From NCBI GenBank assembly GCA_025056565.1, contig JANWWA010000003.1:164263-228262 (forward strand): a DNA stretch of 64,000 bases, read 5' to 3'. Source of the stretch: Chloroherpetonaceae bacterium. GTDB taxonomy: Bacteria; Bacteroidota; Chlorobiia; Chlorobiales; Thermochlorobacteraceae. Position numbers and translations under genes: made by a program. Positions within the stretch are counted from its first letter, which is position 1. The number at the start of each line of letters is the position of its first letter. Under the pieces are notes generated by a model, which saw only the letters and a list, made by a program, of their open reading frames with translations, did not search any database and was not told where the DNA came from. Of the stretch, positions 1-8,526 are shown piece after piece.

Positions 1-1183
1 CCTTTGCATCAAAATACTTTTGGACAATCCAGCGTGTCTTTACTGCTTGCGCCAAAGAAAGTTTCCAAACTTCATCTGTCGTAAGTTTGCCCAAAATTAC
101 TTCTGCACCCTCGCAGCCGTAGTCTGACTTCATGACCCATTGGTCTTTTTCATCGCAAAGCTGTTCAGGTGAGACATCAATTAAGCGATAAGTCTCAGGA
201 ATGTAGGCTTTGATCGCAGCTTGTGAGGCGGGCGAGAAGCGATGCCGATGTGCCCACAAGAATGCCAGCGTGAGTTTATTCTGCGTGAGCACAGCGCCGA
301 AAGGATTGAGAACAGAGACTTGATGCATCGCTTCTGCTTCCAATACCGCCAGCAGCTGATTGTGCATTGGGTAAGGGTCTGGGTAATCGTCTTCGTCATA
401 CCAAACAGGCAAGCGCTCGCCCCACCAGTCTGTTTTGTAATGGCGAATCACAATGTCAATTGGGCGAGAGAAAAGCCGCAGCGCATCAGGCGTTTTAGAC
501 AAGTTAAACGGTGAACCCAAAACCGTCTCAAATCCACGCTTTTCAAACCAATGTTTGTAGAGCAAAATCATTGACAGGTCTTCAGTCAAGTCCGTCGGGT
601 AGATGATACCAATGGTGGGAGAGGCTTTTGGGCAAGCTACATCAGCGCGATACATGGCCAGCATTGCATCAACGAACTGCGACTCAAAGTGAGCATTAGG
701 GTTGCAAAGTTTGGGCGTATTAGGATGAAGCAGTTCGTTAAGGAAAACGGCTTCGGCTTCACCGCTGGGTGTATCGCTATTCATCTCGCAGATTTTAATG
801 CCGCCTGCGCTATCCTGAAAGACGTCCAAGCGAGCGATAAAATGCCAGCGTCCACCTGACGAAAGCCACATGAGTTTTTGATAGGGCGTGAGGTGAAAAA
901 AGTCATCTAACCAATTCGGCTCTTGCCAGATAAGCTGTGCGAGTTCATCGTAGACTTGTCCCACCGTCTCCGCAGCAATTTGCATAGCTTGGGCTTCTTT
1001 GGCTGAAAGAATAACAGGCTCAAGCAAGAAACGCTCTTCGCCGTTGAGCCATGGGTCGGTGAGAATGTGCGTGCGGTAAAGCTGCTCAGCGAGTGCTTCA
1101 TACCGTGCTTGATAAGTTGTTGCATCGCTAAGCTGCGCAGCATGATGCGACATGAAGGGCAATGAGGTCTCGTTTTCAGTCAT
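1..1183 (-). CDS. Glutathionylspermidine-synthase-like ATP-grasp protein (3' end beyond window edge)
   Basis: About 394 codons are open from an ATG at 1183 to the left edge, so the C-terminus is missing. The translation has the marks of the circularly permuted ATP-grasp family of glutathionylspermidine synthases: CEMNSDTPSGEAEA in the middle, NPFGAVLTQNK, and MKSDYGCEGAEV near the edge, which is the nucleotide-binding part. By family, such enzymes form an amide bond between a carboxylate and an amine at the cost of ATP; E. coli YjfC is a homologue of unknown substrate. It lies 20 bp downstream of a DUF350 gene on the same strand, an arrangement also known for yjfC and yjfL, so the two products probably act together. 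The real substrate is unknown; there is no evidence here for trypanothione-type chemistry. The family call is firm, the function is not. Confidence 0.82.
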   Translation of the reverse strand, partial: MTENETSLPFMSHHAAQLSDATTYQARYEALAEQLYRTHILTDPWLNGEERFLLEPVILSAKEAQAMQIAAETVGQVYDELAQLIWQEPNWLDDFFHLTPYQKLMWLSSGGRWHFIARLDVFQDSAGGIKICEMNSDTPSGEAEAVFLNELLHPNTPKLCNPNAHFESQFVDAMLAMYRADVACPKASPTIGIIYPTDLTEDLSMILLYKHWFEKRGFETVLGSPFNLSKTPDALRLFSRPIDIVIRHYKTDWWGERLPVWYDEDDYPDPYPMHNQLLAVLEAEAMHQVSVLNPFGAVLTQNKLTLAFLWAHRHRFSPASQAAIKAYIPETYRLIDVSPEQLCDEKDQWVMKSDYGCEGAEVILGKLTTDEVWKLSLAQAVKTRWIVQKYFDAK

Positions 1184-1203
1184 CACCAAAGTCTTATGAT
1201 GCG

Positions 1204-2079
1204 TTACATCAATCGCGTAATGAGCAAGGCGGTAGCAATGTAGGCGGCAGCTTCAATGGCGCCCGCTGCGATATTGCGGTCGCGGCTGATTTCCTCATCG
1301 AGTGTGCCACCGTAGAGCGAGAAACTGCCGCCAACCAAAATGCCTTGCACCAGAAACTGACGAATCGGGTAGAAAGCAAGAACAATCAGCATTGACTTGC
1401 CGTATGCCAGCAAACCTGCCGCATAGCCGATAAATTCGCCCTTGATGCCTTTGTGAATCGCAAGGCTAACGCCAATCATAAGACCAGCGTAGCTCAATGC
1501 GGCTGCGATGTTGCCACTGGCAAGCTCTTTGGCATCATCATATGCAGTGAGGAGTCGGAAAAGCCGAGTTACAACAATGAGCGTAAGCTGACCGACAAAG
1601 AAAAAAACAAGCGAAGCTAAGGCTGCACCCCCTTCTGAAAGGGCGATGTCGCTGTCGCCTGTGTTTTCGCCCGAAACCGCAGCCGCAATAATGCTGGAAG
1701 TGGCAATAAAGCGCGCAGCAGCGACAATGCCTACAGCGACATTGCCTTTTTGCACTTCTTCGGTGTAATCGACTCCGTGAAAGAGCTTAAAGCCGAAGAG
1801 CGAAAGAAGTGCAAGCAAGATGATGCCACTTAGCCCCCACAGTGCAACCAGTCCTGCGTCAATGAGCAAGCTGCCATGTCCCTCACCAGCCAAGACTTCG
1901 CTGGTGATTTGCACGACACCGAAAAGAAAGCCCGCAAGCGCAATACCAACAGCCGTCTGATCTTGCTTCGTAATCACCTCTGTCATATTCGCTTTGAAGA
2001 TGAACTGGTTGACTAACCGCGCCATAGTGAGCATTGCAATAAGCGTAGCGCCAATGAAAAGAATCGCTTGCCAAGCCAT
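1204..2079 (-). CDS. DUF350 (YjfL-type) membrane protein
   Basis: 291 residues, almost entirely hydrophobic, with about eight predicted membrane segments in two related halves, as expected for a tandem DUF350 protein. Charged residues recur at similar places in each half (TKQDQTAVG, DYTEEVQKGNVAVG, EEISRDRNIAAG), each followed by a small-residue helix that is typical of DUF350. I start it at the ATG at 2079 (MAWQAILF), where the first membrane segment begins; a longer reading from a TTG at 2121 adds 14 polar residues. It sits between a lipM-like gene and the ATP-grasp gene on the same strand, probably one operon. The biochemical role of DUF350 is unknown; the pairing with a glutathionylspermidine-synthase-like enzyme is recurrent in bacteria. 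Confidence 0.8.
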   Translation of the reverse strand: MAWQAILFIGATLIAMLTMARLVNQFIFKANMTEVITKQDQTAVGIALAGFLFGVVQITSEVLAGEGHGSLLIDAGLVALWGLSGIILLALLSLFGFKLFHGVDYTEEVQKGNVAVGIVAAARFIATSSIIAAAVSGENTGDSDIALSEGGAALASLVFFFVGQLTLIVVTRLFRLLTAYDDAKELASGNIAAALSYAGLMIGVSLAIHKGIKGEFIGYAAGLLAYGKSMLIVLAFYPIRQFLVQGILVGGSFSLYGGTLDEEISRDRNIAAGAIEAAAYIATALLITRLM

Positions 2080-2130
2080 ATTCTGACAATGGTTTTGGAG
2101 AAAAATAGCCGAAAATCGCAAAATCTCAAC

Positions 2131-2922
2131 CTAAGCGTGCTCGACATAGCTAGGCAGCACCTCGAGCAAAGCAGATTCTGGAAGCACAGAAAACGAGGCT
2201 TGCCATGCAGTGCAAAATCCATAACTGAAAGCAGAGACAGCCTCACGGTAAGACACGTCCTGTCCTAAGCATTCGGCGACAGAAGTGGTTTTTGCAATTA
2301 AGTCTTGTGCGATGCGTGCCTTCACATCGGGGTGAGCACAGAGGTATTTGGTAAGCTCGCGATGCTTGGGCGAGAGCAAAATAGAGCCGTGCTGCAGCAA
2401 AATGTCGCCGTAACGCCGCTGTGCAGAGCCAATGATTTTTTTGCCCTTCACCTCTAATTCGTCTCTGGCTGAGGCGGTAAAGCAGGGCAGGCTTTCTTCA
2501 GAAGCGTATCGGGCGCGCAAATCAGGTTGGCGGCGCTGAAAGTGTGCCTCAATGCCAAGCTGGCAAAGTCCAGCACGAAGTGCCTGCGCAATTGCAGCAT
2601 AGCAATCTGCATTAGAGTGCCGCGTGCGCATCACGACTGCATAGGTTAGTTCATCGGCGTGGAAAACGGCTCTCCCACCTGTAGGGCGACGCACCCAGTC
2701 AATCCCATCGTGCTGCAGGGCAGCAAAGTCAAGCGAGGTCTCTTTTTGGTGGTAGCCAAGTGAAACGCAAAAGGGCGACCACTGGTAGAAACGAAGGAGC
2801 ACCAGTGGCTTGCCAAAGCGAGCTTCTAAGGCGGCAAAGTGAAGCGCCAGTGCTTCATCAAGCCACATCTGAAAAGCGCCATGGTGCGCGCCAGAGTCAA
2901 TCAGAAAAATTTTGCCGAACAT
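2131..2922 (-). CDS. lipM: Octanoyltransferase LipM-type / lipoate-protein ligase family protein
   Basis: 263 residues, a single BPL/LplA/LipB catalytic domain without the C-terminal accessory domain of classical LplA. The substrate-binding loop RRPTGGRAVFH is present near residue 78, followed by a conserved Cys in PCFTASARDELEVKGKK and then GSAQRR and LQHGSILL, which is the pattern of LipM-type octanoyl-ACP:protein transferases with a Cys nucleophile. By family it moves octanoate from acyl carrier protein to the lipoyl domain of GcvH or 2-oxoacid dehydrogenases in the cytoplasm. A lipoate ligase role cannot be excluded. It is transcribed divergently from the CoA-binding protein gene, with under 50 bp between them, and heads the minus-strand operon with the DUF350 gene. 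Confidence 0.78.
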   Translation of the reverse strand: MFGKIFLIDSGAHHGAFQMWLDEALALHFAALEARFGKPLVLLRFYQWSPFCVSLGYHQKETSLDFAALQHDGIDWVRRPTGGRAVFHADELTYAVVMRTRHSNADCYAAIAQALRAGLCQLGIEAHFQRRQPDLRARYASEESLPCFTASARDELEVKGKKIIGSAQRRYGDILLQHGSILLSPKHRELTKYLCAHPDVKARIAQDLIAKTTSVAECLGQDVSYREAVSAFSYGFCTAWQASFSVLPESALLEVLPSYVEHA

Positions 2923-2968
2923 TTCAGAGTTATGTTCAAATTTCTAAATTGCTGACTGTGTGTCGCAA

Positions 2969-3376
2969 ATGACAATCCCAGATATCCTGAGGACATATCG
3001 CACGATTGCGGTCGTAGGACAGTCTGATAAACCCGACCGACCAAGCTATGCAGTTTCAAAATATATGCTGGTTCAGGGCTACAAAATTTTACCGATCAAC
3101 CCGAGCCTAAGCTATGCCTTGAACCTGCCGTGCTATCCAAGCCTGAGAGAATTACCCGATGCGCTAAGACGAAGTGTGGAGATTGTTAATGTGTTTCGCA
3201 GACCTGAATATGTGATGCCAGTGGTAGAAGAAGCTATAGAAATTGGGGCAAAGGTGGTGTGGATGCAATTAGGAGTGGTGAATGAACAAGCCCGCCGCCG
3301 TGCGGAGGAAGCAGGCTTGATAGTCGTGCAGAACCGTTGTATTGCCGTTGAGCACCGTTTGCATATCCTGACATAA
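2969..3376 (+). CDS. CoA-binding domain protein (YccU family)
   Basis: 135 residues, all one Rossmann-like CoA_binding_2 domain. Visible are the N-terminal nucleotide-binding strand-turn (IAVVGQSDKPDRPSYAV), the INPS turn after the second strand, VEIVNVFRRPE, and VWMQLGVVNEQARRRAEEAG followed by NRCIAVEHR at the C-terminus, all hallmarks of the YccU family related to the N-terminal domain of succinyl-CoA synthetase alpha. Members bind CoA; their physiological role is not settled. The ATG at 2969 is preferred over an in-frame GTG three codons upstream. It is followed after 14 bp by the Omp85-like gene on the same strand. Confidence 0.85.
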   Translation: MTIPDILRTYRTIAVVGQSDKPDRPSYAVSKYMLVQGYKILPINPSLSYALNLPCYPSLRELPDALRRSVEIVNVFRRPEYVMPVVEEAIEIGAKVVWMQLGVVNEQARRRAEEAGLIVVQNRCIAVEHRLHILT

Positions 3377-3390
3377 CTTTCGCTTGTGGA

Positions 3391-4953
3391 ATGAATCGCC
3401 AGAGCAATATGCCTTGCTGCGCACCATGCTGCTTGATGGGGTTGGTCTGCTTGATACTCACGGTGTGGAGCGTTTCGCCCGCAGTGGCAGACTCAGAGCG
3501 TCGTTATGGCTTTTTCTTTACACCAGCGGAAACTGAAGCAGCATGCGGCACTGTAATTGACCGCATCGTCATTACAGGCAATACAACCACCAAGCCTTTT
3601 GTAGTGCGCCAAGAAATGCCCTTCAGTGAAGGGGACACGCTCACAATGGAGGGACTGCAAACGGCGCAGCAATTGATTTACAACCTGCAGCTCTTCAATG
3701 TGGTGTTCGTTTCAGCCAAGCGTTTTTTCCCAAATGAACCGCCTGCACCGATTGCGATAGAGGACGAATACGATTCCCTGTTTGCCGCATTTGTGCATCA
3801 ATGTTACGAAGAAGCGCAAATGCGCCAGTCACCGCTAACGGTGGTGCTGGTCTCTGTCCACGAGCGCTGGTATCTGTTCCCACAACCGCGCTTTGACTTG
3901 CGAGGAGTGAGCCTTGCAAACTGGATTCGAAATCCGACGATTGCGAACCTAAACATTGGCATCATTACTACGCATCAGAATCTAACAGGGCTAAATGACC
4001 CATTTTCCGTTGCGTTTGGGGTCGGCTTTGATCCCTACATTCGTATTTCTTACTACACACCATATCTATTTGGCACATCGCGCACAGGCGCAGGCTTTGC
4101 GCTAACTTGGCGAGACCTAAACAACCTTGCCTACGACACCCAGACCGAGACGATTCCACGTTACATTCAAAAAACTTTTACTGTCTCAGGCGCACTCAGC
4201 CAACGCTTATCGCCATTTGCCTTTTTCAATCTTAATTTTGGTTACAGCCGCGTCTCCGTTTTTGATGAAACCAAAGCAGCCTATCCAAGCGCCACCGTTG
4301 CAGCAAATGGGCAAGACGACTACCCATGGCTACACCTAAACTATGTGTATTCGCAGCTGGATCTCAATCAGTGTCCAACCAAAGGTTGGTTTATTTCGCT
4401 GAATTTTTTCCAGCTCGGCTTGCCATCTTGGCACGATAAGATGAACATCACACGCGGCATCTTCGACATTCGCTTCTATGAAAAAATCTGGGGAGAGCTT
4501 TCACTGAGCTTGCGTAACTACACGGCAATTTCACTAAATGCGCCCGTGCCAAACCACGAGCGGCTTTTCTTTGGCTACACACGCATTGTAGTCAGAGGTT
4601 ACACGCGAGAGGTGTTCGAGGGCGATAACTTGCAGCTCAACTCCATTGAGCTGCGCTACCCACTGGTGCCGCTGCGCACAATGCGCTTCGATTTTGTGCC
4701 CGTAGAGCAGTTCAAGGTGATGCAATGGGCGCTATATGCCACAGCGTTTCTTGACGCAGGTAACATCTGGTATAACTCCCGCACGGTCTTCTTCGGCAAC
4801 CGTCCTACACGCTTTGAGTGGCAAAATACGCAATACGGCTACGGTGCAGGCTTGGTGTTGATTGGAGGATATCGACTGGCAGCTCGAGTAGACTTTGCGT
4901 GGAATCAACGTGGGACATTAGACATCATTTTTGAAAACATTGTCTCATTCTGA
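3391..4953 (+). CDS. Omp85/BamA-superfamily outer-membrane protein with POTRA domain
   Basis: 520 residues. A signal peptide (hydrophobic core GLVCLILTVWSV, cleavage near AVAD) is followed by one clear POTRA domain at about residues 45-110 (VIDRIVITGNTTTKPFVVRQ, FSEGDTLT, NLQLFNVVFVSAKR) and then a long array of amphipathic beta strands ending in FENIVSF with a C-terminal Phe, the usual outer-membrane barrel signature. BamA normally carries five POTRA domains, so this is a smaller family member (TamA-like or surface antigen D15-like), not BamA itself. Likely roles are insertion or secretion of outer-membrane proteins. It shares a plus-strand run with the CoA-binding protein and the glycosyltransferase, whose start lies 3 bp after its stop. 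Confidence 0.82.
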   Translation: MNRQSNMPCCAPCCLMGLVCLILTVWSVSPAVADSERRYGFFFTPAETEAACGTVIDRIVITGNTTTKPFVVRQEMPFSEGDTLTMEGLQTAQQLIYNLQLFNVVFVSAKRFFPNEPPAPIAIEDEYDSLFAAFVHQCYEEAQMRQSPLTVVLVSVHERWYLFPQPRFDLRGVSLANWIRNPTIANLNIGIITTHQNLTGLNDPFSVAFGVGFDPYIRISYYTPYLFGTSRTGAGFALTWRDLNNLAYDTQTETIPRYIQKTFTVSGALSQRLSPFAFFNLNFGYSRVSVFDETKAAYPSATVAANGQDDYPWLHLNYVYSQLDLNQCPTKGWFISLNFFQLGLPSWHDKMNITRGIFDIRFYEKIWGELSLSLRNYTAISLNAPVPNHERLFFGYTRIVVRGYTREVFEGDNLQLNSIELRYPLVPLRTMRFDFVPVEQFKVMQWALYATAFLDAGNIWYNSRTVFFGNRPTRFEWQNTQYGYGAGLVLIGGYRLAARVDFAWNQRGTLDIIFENIVSF

Positions 4954-4956
4954 GCG

Positions 4957-5679
4957 GTGAAGGTTTCCATTATCATTCCGACGCTCAACGAAGAACAATA
5001 CATTTCAAACGCGCTCCAGAGCATTGCCATGCAGGCACTTCCAGCAGGTGTAACCACCGAAGTGCTCATCGTAGATGGAGGTAGCACCGACCAGACCACA
5101 CAGAAAGTGGAGAAGTTCTTCGAAACAATTGATTCCTTGCCTGTGCGGGTGTTTGCAAGCATAAGGGGACGCGCCGTGCAAATGAACTGCGGTGCTGCAT
5201 TTGCGAGAGGTGATGTGCTGCTATTTCTCCACGCCGATAGCACGCTCTCGCCAAATGCGATTTCAGAATTAGTCGCCACGCTTGAAAACCCAGCCGTGCA
5301 ATATGGCTACTTCCCAATGAACTTCAGTAGCAATCACCCGCTGGCGCAGCTATACGCTGCAGCCACGCGCATCAATTCAATCCTGACGCACTACGGCGAT
5401 TCAGGCATCTTTGCGCGCAAAGAGTTTTTCGAAAAAGTAGGACAATTCCCAGAGCAAGAGTTGATGGAAGATGTGGAATTTCTCTTTCGTGCGCGAGCCA
5501 TCTCTGAACCAACTTTGATTCGAAATGCCTTTGTAACCACCTCGGCGCGTCGTTTCGAGAAAAATGGATTTCTGCGACAGCAGTTGCTCAACATCTATCT
5601 GGTCGTGCAGTATATCTTCGGCGCTGATGTGGCCACACTGAAAGCGCAATACGAGACAGGAAAATGGTTATTGAGATAA
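4957..5679 (+). CDS. Family 2 glycosyltransferase (TIGR04283-like)
   Basis: 240 residues with a GT-A fold. The N-terminus VSIIIPTLNEEQYISNAL, the strand VLIVDGGSTDQT, and the metal-binding region VLLFLHADSTL (DxD-like HAD) are those of family 2 glycosyltransferases. The later segments GDSGIFARKEFFEKVG and LMEDVEFLFRAR match the TIGR04283 subgroup (transferase 2 associated with rSAM/selenoprotein loci). The start is GTG, 3 bp after the stop of the Omp85-like gene, so the two are almost certainly cotranscribed. Sugar donor and acceptor are unknown. No membrane segment is visible, so it is probably cytoplasmic or peripheral. Confidence 0.85.
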   Translation: MKVSIIIPTLNEEQYISNALQSIAMQALPAGVTTEVLIVDGGSTDQTTQKVEKFFETIDSLPVRVFASIRGRAVQMNCGAAFARGDVLLFLHADSTLSPNAISELVATLENPAVQYGYFPMNFSSNHPLAQLYAAATRINSILTHYGDSGIFARKEFFEKVGQFPEQELMEDVEFLFRARAISEPTLIRNAFVTTSARRFEKNGFLRQQLLNIYLVVQYIFGADVATLKAQYETGKWLLR

Positions 5680-5708
5680 AATTCCTTGCTCAGGCGATGC
5701 GTTCTGGG

Positions 5709-7241
5709 TTACTGCCGCAGCTTGGGCATTGTGGTAATGGTTAGAGCAGTTTCGCCAAGTTTTAAATCTTTGGCAGATGCACTTTTCTTTAAGCCGCGCG
5801 TTTTAGTAAGTGACTGTGCCAGCGGCTCTGCAATCACCTCATATTCCTCGCCGGAAATCTTTTCTACCTTCACACTTGGCTTGGGTGGTTCGCTGCTGAA
5901 CGCCGTAACAATAAGCCGCTCTACGCCAAAGGGAGGTGAGCAGACAAGCTCTGAGGGATACTTTACTACTTGATTGACACGGTCAATGCCGATGTAGAAC
6001 TTTTCCTCCAGCAAAACTTGCTGCCCAGTTGAGAGCAAATAAGTGAGACGCAAAAATGCAGGCTGATTGACGCGAAAGTAAAGCTCAACTTTTTCGCCCT
6101 CTTGGAAAGCCACGTGCTCTAAGTTTCTACCCTTATTTGTCCACACCTCGACGCTAATGCCGCCTTCTACTAGAGCCCCCTCTGCAATCACTTTTTGGTC
6201 TTTGAGCGCCTGTTCAAAATTTCTTGGCTTGATTTCTATATCCTTTGGCACAATAGTCTTCGGAAAAGTGAGCGAGACGCTACCGATTTTTTCGCCGTTT
6301 GTCTTCTGTGCCAGAAGCACCAGTTCAATTGCGTTGCCGCGCTCCCAATAACTACCACGCACAACTTGCGACTCGGGGCTGCGTTTGGGTGCGCTGCTTA
6401 ATTGAGCATCTAACTTGCGCGCAAAAAATGCACCGAAAACACTGGAAAAGTCAGAGTCTTGGTAAGTCAGGTCTAACACTTGAATGGTGCCAATCGCCAT
6501 ACCTTGAAGTTGCAACTGCTGCACCGCATTTGCAGCGGCGTCATCGAGCGAGGCAATCGGTTTCTGGAGCAGCGTATTGACTTTTGTGCGGGTTTCTTGC
6601 TCACGATAAGCCAAGAATTCCATAGCGCTGGAACGCACTGGCACACCGATTTCATCGGACGAGAGGGATTTACCCGTTAGGGCACGCACAAGCGCAACCC
6701 ATTCCAAGAGTTCCGAGAAACGCAGCAAGGTAGCAAGATACTTCTCTACGGCAGCAGTGGGGTTAGATGTGTCTTCCGCTTGGGAAAGTGTGGCTTGAAG
6801 CCGCACTAGACCAGCTTTGATGCGCTGAGTGTATGCGTCGCCTAACTCAGCACGCTTGATAAATGCCAGCGCATAGAAGTTCTTGTCGTCCTTTGCTGTA
6901 AGATATTCAATCCCTTCAAGCTGCAGGGCACTAACCGACTGCACCACCGAAGTCAGGCTTGAGGAAAACTTGCCGTCAATCTCTTGCGAGATGGAGACCA
7001 TATCGCTGGAAACCGTCACTTGGATTTTCTTGATAAGGTCTGATGCAGCTTGCGCTTTGGCATTCTCTAAGGCAACAGACTCAGCGCCCGCCAGCATAGC
7101 CATTCCGAACCCTGTTAGATGGGTGCTGCGTGAGAAAGGAATGTTTGAGCCGTAACTTTGGGCCCATTCAGGCAGTTGTGCAAAGCTGGAGAGCGGAAAA
7201 GCAAGCAAAAGAAGCAGTGCAAGTCGACGCATAGCAGGCAT
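5709..7241 (-). CDS. Secreted LPP20-like / DUF4384 protein
   Basis: 510 residues from the ATG at 7241, which places a standard signal peptide (MRRLALLLLLAFPLSSFAQ) at the N-terminus; the ORF is open further upstream but adds only a charged leader. The N-terminal half resembles the LPP20 lipoprotein domain: a conserved small-residue turn GFGMAMLAGAESVALENAKAQA followed by the predicted helix QAASDLIKKIQVTVSS. The C-terminal part (about residues 370-480) has the DUF4384 pattern, GISVEVWTNKG, GEKVELYFRVNQPAFLRLTY and FGVERLIVTAFSSE, a beta-sandwich seen in periplasmic or surface proteins. No lipobox Cys is present, so it is secreted rather than lipidated. Convergent with the glycosyltransferase gene (29 bp gap). 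Function unknown. Confidence 0.7.
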   Translation of the reverse strand: MPAMRRLALLLLLAFPLSSFAQLPEWAQSYGSNIPFSRSTHLTGFGMAMLAGAESVALENAKAQAASDLIKKIQVTVSSDMVSISQEIDGKFSSSLTSVVQSVSALQLEGIEYLTAKDDKNFYALAFIKRAELGDAYTQRIKAGLVRLQATLSQAEDTSNPTAAVEKYLATLLRFSELLEWVALVRALTGKSLSSDEIGVPVRSSAMEFLAYREQETRTKVNTLLQKPIASLDDAAANAVQQLQLQGMAIGTIQVLDLTYQDSDFSSVFGAFFARKLDAQLSSAPKRSPESQVVRGSYWERGNAIELVLLAQKTNGEKIGSVSLTFPKTIVPKDIEIKPRNFEQALKDQKVIAEGALVEGGISVEVWTNKGRNLEHVAFQEGEKVELYFRVNQPAFLRLTYLLSTGQQVLLEEKFYIGIDRVNQVVKYPSELVCSPPFGVERLIVTAFSSEPPKPSVKVEKISGEEYEVIAEPLAQSLTKTRGLKKSASAKDLKLGETALTITTMPKLRQ

Positions 7242-7436
7242 AGTTTGAAGTTTAAGAGTAGCAAGGTGAAGAGCCGTTGGCAAAGCGAGCAGCGTGCTGA
7301 GTCAGTCAATGCCGCTTGCGTCACCCACAATTTCTGCACCACAATGCTGCAGAGAATATCGCAAAGTTTGAGCTTTTGCAAAAAAAGAAAGCGCTGCTTT
7401 GTGCAGCGCAAGCAATTGAGACATCAGGCGCTGGCC

Positions 7437-8069
7437 TTAGCCTAAACCGACTGATAGTCCTTCACTGACTGGAGCAGAGCTAATGCTGCTGCCGTCTTTA
7501 GTGCTTGACTTACTTTGAATATGCCGCACAGGCAATCGCCGACTGACAGGGCTTTGTGGCACAAACCACTGCTCAATGCGGTATGCTTCGAGCAGCAGCT
7601 GCTTGTCAATGCCAACGGTCTCACGCACTTTACCGAGCGGCCAGTCGAGCATTGGGCGGAAATCAACCTTGTAGATTTCCTTGCATGGCGATTTGATACC
7701 GCACTCGACACCCAAGTCAAAGATTTTAAGGTCGTTGTCGTCGAAGCGATACTCCTTAGGGTAGAGCTTCTGTGTGGCGAACTTAAAGAAGTTACGTTGC
7801 CAGCGCGGCAAGCGCTTGCTAGTGCCCATTGTGAAGCCAATAACGAAGGCTTCATCCTGTGCAAGCAAGCCCCTACCTAAGAGCACATGCACGCAATCGT
7901 GTCCGAAAAGGTCAATAGCTCCTGTCAAAGCAAAGGGGCTTTTAGGATTCTCCAAAGCTCTAACCAGCCAGCTAATCTCGCTCTGTGAGTATCCGGGCAG
8001 GGACTCATAGACTTCACGCAGCGTGAGATCGTCGTTGTTCAGACCGGGATTCCACTCCATCCAATGCAT
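7437..8069 (-). CDS. Coq4-like protein
   Basis: 210 residues. The core holds H57-D58-x2-H61-x11-E73 in FGHDCVHVLLGRGLLAQDEA, exactly the HDxxH(x11)E metal-binding signature of Coq4, the ubiquinone-biosynthesis protein. It also has the preceding small-residue helix and the following helix found in that family. The last 30 or so residues are Ser/Arg-rich and look disordered. Coq4 takes part in oxidative C1 processing of the quinone head group; Chlorobi are known for menaquinone and chlorobiumquinone, so the substrate here is an open question. The start at 8069 is backed by a strong ribosome-binding site (GGAGGG, complementary to 8074-8079). A TACTTTTG promoter-like box lies 68 bp upstream. Single-gene unit between the LPP20-like gene and the long regulatory gap. 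Confidence 0.62.
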   Translation of the reverse strand: MHWMEWNPGLNNDDLTLREVYESLPGYSQSEISWLVRALENPKSPFALTGAIDLFGHDCVHVLLGRGLLAQDEAFVIGFTMGTSKRLPRWQRNFFKFATQKLYPKEYRFDDNDLKIFDLGVECGIKSPCKEIYKVDFRPMLDWPLGKVRETVGIDKQLLLEAYRIEQWFVPQSPVSRRLPVRHIQSKSSTKDGSSISSAPVSEGLSVGLG

Positions 8070-8137
8070 ATAACCCTCCGTCTTAATAATTAAGGCATTT
8101 TTGGCACTTCAGTGCTAAATGCAGTAGCAAATTTAGA

Positions 8138-8145
8138 CAAAAGTA
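8138..8145 (-). promoter_or_regulatory. Promoter-like -7 box TACTTTTG
   Basis: Matches the TAnnTTTG element used by Bacteroidota/Chlorobi-type housekeeping sigma factors. It reads toward the Coq4-like gene and ends 68 bp before its start. No convincing -33 TTTG is seen at the usual distance. Confidence 0.4.
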
Positions 8146-8205
8146 ACCCAAAAATCCAAGCCGAATGATCCCGAAAGATAGCGAGACTGAGTATGTGAGT
8201 GTGGA

Positions 8206-8254
8206 AAAAATGCGTTTTTTCGCATAAAAACGCAATTTTTTGCATAATTATGCA
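8206..8254. repeat. A/T-rich palindromic cluster
   Basis: TGCG-T6-CGCA forms a small hairpin, CGCAT and ACGCA repeats follow, and the cluster ends with TGCATAATTATGCA (8241-8254), a perfect 14-bp palindrome. It looks like an operator or DNA-bending site upstream of the Coq4-like gene rather than a terminator, because the T runs lie within the repeats, not after a GC stem. Confidence 0.5.
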
Positions 8255-8318
8255 ACCGAGACTGTGTCAGAAATTTGCTGGGAGAAATATATGTAGATAG
8301 CTATTTAGTAATAGAATG

Positions 8319-8341
8319 AATGCCTTAATTTTTAAGGTATT
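8319..8341. repeat. Inverted repeat AATGCCTTAA / TTAAGGTATT
   Basis: Two 10-bp arms separated by three T, matching at 9 of 10 positions. The same decamer occurs once more at 8090-8099 in the opposite orientation, just upstream of the Coq4-like ribosome-binding site. Three half-sites in one gap suggest a regulator-binding sequence. Confidence 0.5.
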
Positions 8342-8526
8342 TGTAAGCCTCGAGGCCTCTTTTTATGCAGCGAGAGGCAAATAATGAGATAGTGTGTAGA
8401 GGGATTGGGTTAGGCTTTGCGGAGTTAAGTGCAGAGGGGGCACAAGTGGGTGCAAGCAGCATATGGGTGCTCTAATTTGGAGTACTAATGCATAAGGGGG
8501 GACTAGTGGCTCTTGCTCAATGCGGA

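Larger units (their letters stand above)
8070..8526. other. 457-bp gap rich in palindromes, no gene seen
   Basis: No coding ORF on either strand. Reading left to right it holds the Coq4-like gene's ribosome-binding site, a TTAATAATTAA block, the decamer TTAAGGCATT (8090-8099), a promoter-like box for the minus strand (8138-8145), an A/T-rich set of TGCG/CGCA hairpins ending in a 14-bp perfect palindrome (8206-8254), an AATGCCTTAA inverted repeat (8319-8341) and GC palindromes at 8347-8359. The right end is the 3' flank of smc. A clear T-tract terminator for smc was not found. Confidence 0.7.
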
